Shown: positions 1 to 5,833, counted from the stretch's first letter. The stretch: DNA of 5,833 nucleotides from Thermoleophilia bacterium (GCA_025964405.1 JAOPYW010000333.1:1-5833), one strand, 5' to 3'. A program made the numbers and translations. The notes: a model not told the origin generated them from the sequence alone.

Positions 1-360
1 TCCTCGACGATGGCGTTCGAGTTCGCCGGGTCGATCGGATTCAAGGAAGCCTGCAACCGTGCCGGCGCCGTGCTGCTCGAGCCGATCCAGGACGTCGAGG
101 TGGTGACGCCCGAGGAGTACATGGGCGAGGTCATGGGCGATCTCTCCGCTCGTCGCGGGCGGATCGAGGGCATGGATCCGCGCGGTAATGCGCAGGTCGT
201 TCGCGCACGCGTCCCGCTCTCCGAGCTTTTCGGATATGCTACTGCGCTGCGGTCCCTGTCTCAGGGTCGTGCGAACTACTCGATGCAGTTCGGTCGCTAC
301 GAAGAGGTGCCGGGCAACATCGCGACGGAGATCGTCGCGAAGGCGCGAGGCGAGGCCTGA
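1..360 (+). CDS. fusA: Elongation factor G, C-terminal part (5' end outside window)
   Basis: EF-G is the GTPase that moves tRNAs and mRNA through the ribosome after each peptide bond and also works with RRF in recycling. Only the last 119 codons are present; the reading frame is open from base 1 and ends at TGA 358-360. The visible part covers the end of domain IV and domain V: a FKEAC segment, then LLEPIQDVEVVTPEEYMGEV, GDLSARRGRIEGM, the VRARVPLSELFGYATALRS stretch, and QGRANYSMQFGRYEEVP near the end. These are hallmark EF-G C-terminal motifs and the C-terminus has the expected length. The ATG at 10 is internal, not a start. The G domain is not visible, so an EF-G paralogue cannot be strictly excluded, but the position directly before tuf and rpsJ supports the canonical str-operon fusA. 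Confidence 0.96.
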   Translation, partial: SSTMAFEFAGSIGFKEACNRAGAVLLEPIQDVEVVTPEEYMGEVMGDLSARRGRIEGMDPRGNAQVVRARVPLSELFGYATALRSLSQGRANYSMQFGRYEEVPGNIATEIVAKARGEA

Positions 361-375
361 GACAGGCCAGTTTTT
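354..375 (+). terminator. Candidate intrinsic terminator or attenuator at the fusA stop codon
   Basis: A perfect 6-bp GC-rich stem (GGCCTG 354-359, loop AGA 360-362, CAGGCC 363-368) is followed after two bases by TTTTT at 371-375. The fusA TGA (358-360) lies in the stem and loop. GC stem plus T run is the architecture of a Rho-independent terminator, but the stem is short and the T run is only five, so partial termination between fusA and tuf is more plausible than a full stop. Folding was judged by eye. Confidence 0.5.
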
Positions 376-385
376 CCAGTACGAG

Positions 386-406
386 GGTCGGGCTCCGAGC
401 CCGGTC
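386..406 (+). other. Stem-loop in fusA-tuf spacer
   Basis: CGGGCT (389-394) pairs perfectly with AGCCCG (398-403) around the loop CCG. The stem extends outward by two G-U pairs (388/404, 387/405) and one G-C pair (386/406), giving about nine pairs. No T tract follows, so it is not a classical terminator. It sits in the tuf 5' untranslated region if transcription enters from fusA, about 35 bases before the tuf ribosome binding site. I saw no convincing -35/-10 promoter pair in the 94-base spacer. Confidence 0.45.
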
Positions 407-440
407 ACTGACACACCAACCCAGTACCGTCTCCACACAC

Positions 441-446
441 GAGGGA
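441..446 (+). promoter_or_regulatory. Ribosome binding site of tuf
   Basis: GAGGGA ends eight bases before the ATG at 455. This site decides the start: the same frame is open far upstream (an ATG at 188, opposite fusA in another frame), but only the ATG at 455 has a good Shine-Dalgarno sequence and begins the conserved EF-Tu N-terminus MAKEKFER. Confidence 0.85.
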
Positions 447-454
447 ATATCACG

Positions 455-1645
<1,191 letters not shown>

Positions 1646-1662
1646 GTCAGTACGTAGTCGTC

Positions 1663-1699
1663 GTTGGAGGTGCCGGCCCGCCCGGCCGGCACCTCCAGC
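1663..1699 (+). terminator. Strong stem-loop after tuf, possible attenuator (no T tract)
   Basis: The 13-base arms GGAGGTGCCGGCC (1666-1678) and GGCCGGCACCTCC (1684-1696) are exact reverse complements around the loop CGCCC (1679-1683). Pairing extends through T1665-A1697, a G-U pair (1664/1698) and G1663-C1699, about 16 pairs in all. It begins 18 bases after the tuf stop. There is no T run directly downstream, so it is not a textbook intrinsic terminator; actinobacteria are thought to use such T-poor hairpins, but an mRNA 3'-end stabiliser or processing barrier is equally possible. The inverted repeat itself is certain, its role is inferred. Confidence 0.6.
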
Positions 1700-1732
1700 A
1701 GGCTGCTTTCGCTCCACCGCCCCAAGAAGGAC

Positions 1733-1737
1733 AGGGA
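1733..1737 (+). promoter_or_regulatory. Ribosome binding site of rpsJ
   Basis: AGGGA ends seven bases before the ATG at 1745; an alternative AAGGA lies at 1727-1731 with a 13-base spacing. The site fixes the start at 1745. The frame is open further upstream to a TTG at 1664, but that extension would be the translated hairpin and has no family resemblance. Confidence 0.75.
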
Positions 1738-1744
1738 ACACCGA

Positions 1745-2053
1745 ATGGCTCAGCAGAACATCCGCATCAGGCTCAAGGGTTACGAGCACACGCAGCTCGA
1801 CCGAAGCGCCGCTTCGATCGTCGAGACCGCGACTCGCACCGGTGCCGAAGTGGTCGGTCCCGTGCCGCTGCCGACGGAGCGCAACATCTACTGCGTCATC
1901 CGCTCCCCGTTCGTCAACAAGGACTCGCGCGAGCACTTCGAGATCCGCACGCACAAGCGCCTGATCGACATCAAGAAGCCCACCCCGAAGACGGTCGATT
2001 CGCTCATGCGCCTCGACCTCCCGGCGGGCATCGACATCGAGATCAAGCTCTAG
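1745..2053 (+). CDS. rpsJ: 30S ribosomal protein S10
   Basis: S10 is a small-subunit head protein that also acts as NusE in transcription antitermination complexes. The product is 102 residues, the usual S10 length. Diagnostic stretches are IRIRLKGYEH (6-15), the GPVPLPTERNIYCVIRSP segment (38-55, part of the long loop that reaches into the 30S head), and SREHFEIRTHKRLIDI (61-76). The start is chosen at 1745 from the conserved MAQQNIRIRLK beginning and the nearby AGGGA. In E. coli this gene opens the S10 operon; here it follows tuf by 99 bases, so the str and S10 operons are adjacent. An unusually long 118-base spacer separates it from rplC. Confidence 0.98.
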   Translation: MAQQNIRIRLKGYEHTQLDRSAASIVETATRTGAEVVGPVPLPTERNIYCVIRSPFVNKDSREHFEIRTHKRLIDIKKPTPKTVDSLMRLDLPAGIDIEIKL

Positions 2054-2065
2054 CACAGCACCACA

Positions 2066-2135
2066 CCGTTCGTTCGAACGGCGCTCTGGTCGGAGCTGGA
2101 CGAAGTTCCAGCACGGACGTCACGCAGTACGTGAC
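2066..2135 (+). other. Three tandem stem-loops in rpsJ-rplC spacer
   Basis: Three separate perfect 6-bp stems follow one another. Hairpin A is CCGTTC (2066-2071), loop GTTC, GAACGG (2076-2081). Hairpin B is GCTGGA (2095-2100), loop CGAAGT, TCCAGC (2107-2112). Hairpin C is GTCACG (2119-2124), loop CAGTA, CGTGAC (2130-2135). None is followed by a T run. They occupy most of the 118-base gap (2054-2171), which has no credible ORF, and end about 20 bases before the rplC ribosome binding site. A structured leader for translational control of rplC and downstream genes, or an RNA processing site, is possible; this is inference from eye-drawn pairings. Confidence 0.5.
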
Positions 2136-2171
2136 CCGCACCATCGCCGCAACCCAAGGAAGTCCCCAAAC

Positions 2172-2789
2172 ATGGCTATCGGCATCATCGCCAAGAAGAT
2201 CGGGATGACGCGCGTCTTCAACGAAGACGGCAGCGTGACCCCGGTCACCGTCCTCCAGGCCGGACCCTGCCCCGTCGTGGCGGTCCGCACCCAGGACAAG
2301 GACGGCTACGTCGCCGCGCAGATCGCGTGGGAGGCAGTGGCCGACCGCAAGCTCTCCAAGGCTGAACTCGGCCACCTCAAGTCGTCCGGTGTCGACGGCG
2401 GTTACCGCCGCCTCGTCGAGATCCGCGACTTCACCGACGTCGCCGCTGGCGACGAGGTCACCGTCGGTCGCTTCGAGCCCGGCCTGAAGATCAAGGTCCG
2501 TGGCGTCAGCCAGGGCAAGGGCTTCGCCGGCACGATCAAGCGCCACAACTTCCACCGAGGACCGATGTCCCACGGCTCGCACAACAAGCGTGCGCCGGGC
2601 TCGATCGGTGCCTCCGCCTGGCCGTCGAAGGTCATCAAGGGCCAGAAGATGCCGGGTCGCATGGGTGGCAAGCACATCACCCAGCTCGGCCTGCAGGTCG
2701 TCAAGGTCGACGAGGAGAAGAATCTGCTTCTCGTCAAGGGCTCCGTGCCCGGCCACAAGAACGGATTCGTCGTGGTGGTGAGCTCCTGA
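2172..2789 (+). CDS. rplC: 50S ribosomal protein L3
   Basis: L3 binds 23S rRNA early in 50S assembly, and its long internal extension reaches towards the peptidyl-transferase centre. The 205-residue product is of normal length. It begins MAIGIIAKKIGMTRVF, typical of bacterial L3. The central GVSQGKGFAGTIKRHNF (111-127), the GPMSHGSHNKRAPGSIGA loop (130-147), KMPGRMGG (159-166) and NLLLVKGSVPG (184-194) are family hallmarks. The loop reads GSIGASAWP where E. coli has GSIGQNQTP, so the glutamine methylated by PrmB in E. coli seems absent. The start has a strong AAGGAAG (2156-2162) nine bases upstream. Its TGA (2787-2789) overlaps the rplD ATG by one base. Confidence 0.98.
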   Translation: MAIGIIAKKIGMTRVFNEDGSVTPVTVLQAGPCPVVAVRTQDKDGYVAAQIAWEAVADRKLSKAELGHLKSSGVDGGYRRLVEIRDFTDVAAGDEVTVGRFEPGLKIKVRGVSQGKGFAGTIKRHNFHRGPMSHGSHNKRAPGSIGASAWPSKVIKGQKMPGRMGGKHITQLGLQVVKVDEEKNLLLVKGSVPGHKNGFVVVVSS

Positions 2790-3418
2790 TGGCTGCTTCT
2801 CTCTCAGCTCCCAAGCTCGGTGCCGCTGGCACCGTCGACCTCCAGGGGGACGCGTTCGCGGCCGACTGGAACGAGCATCTCGTGTGGCACGTCGTTCGTA
2901 ACGAGCTGCTCTGGCGACGCCAGGGCACGCACTCGACGAAGACGCGCGGCATGGTCAAGGGCGGCGGCGCCAAGCCGTGGCGCCAGAAGGGCACCGGCCG
3001 TGCACGCCAGGGCACCACGCGTGCTCCGCAGTGGCGCTCGGGTGGCGTGGTCTTCGGACCCTCGCCCCGCCAGTACGGCGGCAAGGTGAACAAGAAGGAG
3101 CGCGTCAAGGCACTGCACGCAGCGCTGACGCTCCACGCCAATCGTGGCTCGTTCGCCGTGCTCCCCGACGATTCGTTCGCCGATGCGCCCAGCACCAAGG
3201 CCGCAGCCGCGCTGCGCACCGGTTGGGACTTCGCCTACGCCGCAAAGAAGCTCACGGTCATCTGCACGATCGAGCAGGAGAACGTCTGGAAGAGCTTCCG
3301 CAACCTGGAGGACGTCATCGTGGTCGCATCGAGCGACATCGACGTCGCCGACGTGCTGTGGGGCCGCGGCCTCGTCGTCACCGAAGCCGTCCTCGCACAG
3401 CTGGAAGGACAGGACTGA
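2789..3418 (+). CDS. rplD: 50S ribosomal protein L4
   Basis: L4 contacts 23S rRNA domain I and sends a loop into the peptide exit tunnel; in E. coli it also represses its own operon. The product is 209 residues, normal for L4. The conserved extended loop runs from RRQGTHSTKTRG (43-54) through GGGAKPWRQKGTGRARQG (58-75) to APQWRSGGVVFGP (79-91). The globular part follows, with VNKKERVKALHAALT near 99-113. The start codon overlaps the rplC stop as TGATG, and the upstream Shine-Dalgarno is weak (GTGGTGAG region), which suggests coupled translation with rplC. L4-mediated autogenous control is known in E. coli and Bacillus, but nothing here proves it for this organism. Confidence 0.98.
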   Translation: MAASLSAPKLGAAGTVDLQGDAFAADWNEHLVWHVVRNELLWRRQGTHSTKTRGMVKGGGAKPWRQKGTGRARQGTTRAPQWRSGGVVFGPSPRQYGGKVNKKERVKALHAALTLHANRGSFAVLPDDSFADAPSTKAAAALRTGWDFAYAAKKLTVICTIEQENVWKSFRNLEDVIVVASSDIDVADVLWGRGLVVTEAVLAQLEGQD

Positions 3419-3708
3419 TGGATCTCCGAGACGTCATCCTCGCACCCGTGCAGAGCGAACAGTCGTACGCCGGGCTCGAGTACAACCGCTACGTGTTCAA
3501 GGTGCACTCTGCCTCCACCAAGGAGCAGATCCGCCAGGCCGTAGAGCTCATCAACCCGGGCGTCACCGTCACGAGCGTCAACACCTCGACGGTGAAGCCG
3601 AAGCCGAAGCGCCGCGGTCAGTTCGTGGGCGTGAAGGCCGGTTACAAGCGTGCTGTCGTGAAGCTCAAGGCTGGCGACACCATCCAGATCTTCGAGGGGG
3701 TGCACTAG
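3418..3708 (+). CDS. rplW: 50S ribosomal protein L23
   Basis: L23 sits at the exit of the peptide tunnel and serves as a docking site for trigger factor and the signal recognition particle. The product is 96 residues, normal for the family. It shows the DVILAPVQSEQSY opening (5-17), YVFKV (25-29), the AVELI helix and VNTSTVKPKPKRRGQFVG (54-71, the rRNA-binding loop), ending with GDTIQIFEGV. The common motif TEKS reads SEQS here (13-16), a mild departure. The start at 3418 is chosen because the family begins there, it overlaps the rplD stop as TGATG, and AAGGA (3405-3409) lies eight bases upstream. The frame is open further upstream inside rplD, but that part is only shadow sequence. Confidence 0.97.
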   Translation: MDLRDVILAPVQSEQSYAGLEYNRYVFKVHSASTKEQIRQAVELINPGVTVTSVNTSTVKPKPKRRGQFVGVKAGYKRAVVKLKAGDTIQIFEGVH

Positions 3709-3709
3709 C

Positions 3710-4555
3710 ATGCCGACTAAGAAGTTTCGACCAACATCGCCGGGTCGGCGATTCATGGAGATCAGCGACTTCGCTGATGTCACGCAGGGCAACGAGCCCG
3801 AGAAGAGCCTGACCCGCGGCATCCACAAGACCGGTGGCCGCAACAACAACGGCCGCATCACCACGCGTCATCGTGGTGGCGGTCACAAGCGCCGCTACCG
3901 CACGATCGACTTCAAGCGTCGCAAGGACGCCGTGCCGGCCAAGGTCCACTCCATCGAGTACGACCCCAACCGCACCGCGCGCATCGCCCTCCTGCACTAC
4001 GCAGACGGTGAGAAGCGCTACATCCTGGCGCCGCAGCGCCTCGAGGTCGGCCAGTTCGTCGTGAGTGGTACCGAAGCCGACATCAAGCCCGGCAACGCGC
4101 TGCCCTTCACGCATATCCCGGTCGGTACCGTGGTGCACGCCGTCGAGCTGCAGCCCGGCAAGGGTGCACAGATGGCGCGCAGCGCCGGCACGTCGATCCA
4201 GTTCGTGGGCAAGGACGGCGACTTCGCCACCCTGCGCCTGCCGAGTGGCGAGATGCGCCGCGTGCGGCTCGAATGCCGCGCGACGATCGGTTCGGTCGGC
4301 AACGCGGAGCACCAGAACATCAAGGGTGGCAAGGCGGGACGTACCCGCTGGCTCGGTCGTCGCCCGAAGGTGCGTGGTGTCGTCATGAACCCCGTCGACC
4401 ATCCGCATGGTGGTGGCGAGGGCAAGACGTCCGGCGGTCGTAACCCGGTCACCCCCTGGGGTGTGCCGACGCGCGGTTACCGCACGCGAAACACGAAGAA
4501 GTCGTCGTCCAAGCTCATCGTCCGAGGACGTAAGCGCGGCAAGGGCAACAGGTAG
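3710..4555 (+). CDS. rplB: 50S ribosomal protein L2
   Basis: L2 is one of the most conserved large-subunit proteins; it bridges the subunits and is needed for peptidyl-transferase activity. The product is 281 residues, within the usual range. Visible motifs are PTSPGRR (8-14), EPEKSLTRG (29-37), the RNA-binding GGRNNNGRITTRHRGGGHKRRYR (42-64), LEVGQFVVSG (111-120) and the near-invariant MNPVDHPHGGGEG (226-238). His231 in that motif corresponds to the functionally important His229 of E. coli. The C-terminus is strongly basic (RGRKRGKGNR). GAGGGGG (3694-3700), within the end of rplW, lies nine bases upstream of the ATG. One base separates it from the rplW TAG, so translation is likely coupled. 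Confidence 0.99.
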   Translation: MPTKKFRPTSPGRRFMEISDFADVTQGNEPEKSLTRGIHKTGGRNNNGRITTRHRGGGHKRRYRTIDFKRRKDAVPAKVHSIEYDPNRTARIALLHYADGEKRYILAPQRLEVGQFVVSGTEADIKPGNALPFTHIPVGTVVHAVELQPGKGAQMARSAGTSIQFVGKDGDFATLRLPSGEMRRVRLECRATIGSVGNAEHQNIKGGKAGRTRWLGRRPKVRGVVMNPVDHPHGGGEGKTSGGRNPVTPWGVPTRGYRTRNTKKSSSKLIVRGRKRGKGNR

Positions 4556-4562
4556 GTAGAGC

Positions 4563-4838
4563 ATGGGACGCAGCAGTCACAAGGGTCCGTTCGTCGAGGA
4601 GCGCCTCATCGGTCGCATCCGCAAGATGAACGAAGAAGGCACGAAGCGCATGGTGCGCACGTGGTCACGCTCGAGCACGGTGTTCCCCGACATGGTCGGA
4701 CACACCATCGCAGTGCACGACGGTCGCAAGCATGTCCCGGTGTTCGTCACCGAGGCCATGGTCGGCCACAAGCTCGGCGAGTTCGCGCCTACGCGCTACT
4801 TCCGGGGCCACGAGGCGGACAAGGGCAAGAAGCGCTGA
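4563..4838 (+). CDS. rpsS: 30S ribosomal protein S19
   Basis: S19 lies in the 30S head next to S13 and contacts the A-site region and intersubunit bridges. The product is 91 residues, the typical size. It carries KGPFVEERL (7-15), RTWSRSSTVFPDMVGHTIAVHDGRK spread over 32-56, and the signature VPVFVTEAMVGHKLGEFAPTR (58-78, conserved block) before a short basic tail. The ATG is seven bases after the rplB TAG. Its Shine-Dalgarno is modest (AGGT within TAGGTA, 4553-4558) and overlaps the rplB stop codon. The rpsS stop codon falls in the loop of a 7-bp hairpin. Confidence 0.98.
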   Translation: MGRSSHKGPFVEERLIGRIRKMNEEGTKRMVRTWSRSSTVFPDMVGHTIAVHDGRKHVPVFVTEAMVGHKLGEFAPTRYFRGHEADKGKKR

Positions 4839-4847
4839 TCGCGCTTC
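4829..4847 (+). other. Stem-loop spanning the rpsS stop codon
   Basis: GAAGCGC (4829-4835) and GCGCTTC (4841-4847) are exact reverse complements around the loop TGATC (4836-4840). The rpsS TGA forms the first three loop bases. The hairpin lies six bases before the TAGGTA ribosome-binding element of rplV. No T run follows, so it is not an intrinsic terminator; a role in coupling or RNA processing is only a guess, and a chance 7-bp palindrome in GC-rich DNA is possible. Confidence 0.45.
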
Positions 4848-4852
4848 ATGAC

Positions 4853-4858
4853 TAGGTA
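4853..4858 (+). promoter_or_regulatory. Weak ribosome binding site of rplV
   Basis: TAGGTA ends six bases before the ATG at 4865. It lacks the AGGAGG core; AGGT could pair with ACCU of the 16S rRNA tail. The same TAGGTA element precedes rpsS (4553-4558). It supports the early start of rplV and thus its N-terminal extension. Confidence 0.5.
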
Positions 4859-4864
4859 ACAGAG

Positions 4865-5581
4865 ATGACCGCAGAGAACAGCACGGAGGAGAAGGCAGCC
4901 ACGGCCGCCACGACTCCCGAAGAGAAGAAGAAGGCAGCTCGCGCCGAGCAGTCCGCGTCCGGCGAGAGCCGACCGGTCCGCGCCGTCGCGAAGTACCTCC
5001 GCTTCAGCGCACAGAAGGGCCGGCTCGTCGTGGATCAGATCCGCGGCAAGAAGGTGCTCGAAGCAGCAACGGCGCTCGCGTTCAGCGACCGCAATGCAGC
5101 GCGCGAAGTGATGAAGGTGCTCAAGAGCGCCGTCGCCAACGCTGAGAACAACCACGGCCTGCGCGCCGACGAGCTGTACGTGAGTGCGGCCTTCGTCGAC
5201 GAGGGCCCGACGTTCAAGCGCTGGAAGCCGCGTGCACGTGGTCGCGTCGACCGCATCAACAAGCGCACCTGCCACATCACGGTGATCGTCGACAACGATC
5301 CCGCGGAGCTGCTCGCCGGCCGCACCAACAAGACCCCGAACAGCCGCGCCGACCGCGTTGCTGGCTCGAAGGCCGCAGCTACGAAGACGGAGACCAAGGC
5401 TCCTGCCAAGAAGGCAGCAGCGAAGGCCCCCGCCAAGAAGCCCGCAGCCACGAAGAAGCCGGCAGCCGAGACCAAGCCCAAGGATGCCGACGTCGACACG
5501 ACGGCAACCGAGGACGCAGCGGTGACCGAAGCAACAGCAATCGAGACGGCAGCTGACGACGCTGCGAAGGGCGATGCCTGA
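4865..5581 (+). CDS. rplV: 50S ribosomal protein L22 with N- and C-terminal extensions
   Basis: L22 binds all 23S rRNA domains, and its beta-hairpin lines the exit tunnel near the macrolide site. The product is 238 residues, about twice the roughly 110-residue E. coli protein. The core is about residues 36-143: VRAVAKYLRFSAQKGRLVVD (38-57), the helix with NAAREVMKVLKSAVANAENN (77-96), and the tunnel hairpin EGPTFKRWKPRARGRVDRI (113-131), then CHITVIV. Residues 1-35 are a charged, alanine-rich extension. There is no ATG, GTG or TTG between 4865 and the core, so this extension is real coding sequence. Residues 144-238 are a low-complexity tail: first Lys/Ala/Pro-rich, then acidic. Longer L22 tails occur in actinobacteria. 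The TGA overlaps the rpsC ATG by one base. Confidence 0.97.
   Translation: MTAENSTEEKAATAATTPEEKKKAARAEQSASGESRPVRAVAKYLRFSAQKGRLVVDQIRGKKVLEAATALAFSDRNAAREVMKVLKSAVANAENNHGLRADELYVSAAFVDEGPTFKRWKPRARGRVDRINKRTCHITVIVDNDPAELLAGRTNKTPNSRADRVAGSKAAATKTETKAPAKKAAAKAPAKKPAATKKPAAETKPKDADVDTTATEDAAVTEATAIETAADDAAKGDA
5369..5482 (+). repeat. Low-complexity Lys/Ala/Pro repeat in rplV tail
   Basis: This stretch encodes L22 residues 169-206 and consists of imperfect repeats of KAPAKK, KKPAAT and KKPAAE type, with 12 lysines in 38 residues and only two acidic residues. It resembles the lysine/alanine tails of actinobacterial DNA-binding proteins in composition. The reading frame stays open, so it is a coding repeat and a likely site of length variation between strains. 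Confidence 0.8.
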
Positions 5582-5833
5582 TGGGACAGAAGATTCATCC
5601 TGGCGGCTTGCGAGTCGGCATCATTCACGACTGGCGATCCAACTGGTTCACCGAGCGTGACTTCAGCGACTACCTCATCGAGGACGTCAACATCCGCCGG
5701 CACATCAACGGCAAGCTGGCTCATGCGGGCATCAGTGACATCCTGATCCGCAAGGACAAGCAGAAGGTCACGGTCGACATCTACACCGCTCGACCGGGCA
5801 TCGTGATCGGCAAGTCCGGCTCGGAAGTCGACG
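5581..5833 (+). CDS. rpsC: 30S ribosomal protein S3, N-terminal part (3' end outside window)
   Basis: S3 forms part of the mRNA entry tunnel on the 30S head and contributes to helicase activity. Only the first 84 complete codons are visible. They begin MGQKIHPGGLRVGIIHDW, the S3 N-terminal signature in a variant of the usual MGQKxNPxGxRLG form, continue with YLIEDVNIRRHI and AGISDILIRKDK, and reach the KH-domain core TARPGIVIGKSGSEVD with the GxxG loop GKSG. The ATG overlaps the rplV TGA as TGATG, and AAGGG (5567-5571), inside the rplV tail, is nine bases upstream. This is the expected rplV-rpsC order of the S10 operon. Confidence 0.97.
   Translation, partial: MGQKIHPGGLRVGIIHDWRSNWFTERDFSDYLIEDVNIRRHINGKLAHAGISDILIRKDKQKVTVDIYTARPGIVIGKSGSEVD

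Noticed and set aside
408..430. CTGACA and TACCGT as a possible tuf promoter
   Set aside because: The spacing is only 11 bases, far from the usual 16-18, and both boxes are weak, so I do not call a promoter although one may exist.
188..454. Upstream extension of the tuf frame from an ATG at 188
   Set aside because: It overlaps the fusA coding region in another frame, has no EF-Tu similarity, and the ATG at 455 has a good ribosome binding site and the conserved N-terminus.
1664..1744. Upstream extension of rpsJ from a TTG at 1664
   Set aside because: The extra 27 residues are the translated hairpin, no S10 has them, and a better-placed ribosome binding site precedes 1745.
2977..3417. Upstream extension of the rplW frame inside rplD
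   Set aside because: It is a shadow frame of L4, rich in Arg; L23 homology begins exactly at 3418.
5035..5724. A 229-codon minus-strand frame opposite rplV and rpsC
   Set aside because: Its Ala/Val/Ser-rich hydrophobic-looking stretch is simply the complement of the Lys/Ala repeat of L22; no start context or homology supports it.

Overview
This window is a conserved, GC-rich translation-gene cluster read entirely on the + strand. It runs from the end of the str operon into the start of the S10 ribosomal-protein operon: 'fusA (3' end), tuf, rpsJ, rplC, rplD, rplW, rplB, rpsS, rplV and rpsC' (5' end). The products are EF-G, EF-Tu, S10, L3, L4, L23, L2, S19, L22 and S3. Every gene except the two cut by the window edges looks intact, with a family-typical length and motifs. 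The one clear length exception is L22, which has extensions at both ends.

The organism is bacterial. The GC bias, the protein signatures and the lysine/alanine-rich tail on L22 suggest an actinobacterial lineage, possibly a deep-branching one such as Thermoleophilia or Acidimicrobiia. This is an impression from sequence style only; no phylogeny was run.

Layout: 1-360 encodes the EF-G C-terminus. Positions 361-454 are a spacer with two hairpins; the first spans the fusA stop and is followed by five T's. tuf occupies 455-1645. Positions 1646-1744 are a spacer dominated by a very strong GC-rich hairpin (perfect 13-bp core). rpsJ is at 1745-2053. Positions 2054-2171 are an unusually long rpsJ-rplC spacer with three consecutive short hairpins. 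From rplC (2172) to rpsC (end of window) the genes are tightly packed: three stop/start overlaps of the TGATG type, gaps of 1 and 7 bases, and a 26-base gap before rplV. This implies one polycistronic message with translational coupling.

The genes act together: EF-Tu delivers aminoacyl-tRNA and EF-G drives translocation, and the other proteins are structural parts of the 30S (S10, S19, S3) and 50S (L2, L3, L4, L22, L23) subunits. L4, L22 and L23 line or surround the peptide exit tunnel, and L2 and L3 approach the peptidyl-transferase centre.

I find no mobile element, CRISPR array, tRNA, rRNA or unknown protein. Coding content is ordinary housekeeping. The points worth a second look are the structured spacers, which may set tuf and ribosomal-protein expression, and the bipartite charged tail of L22.
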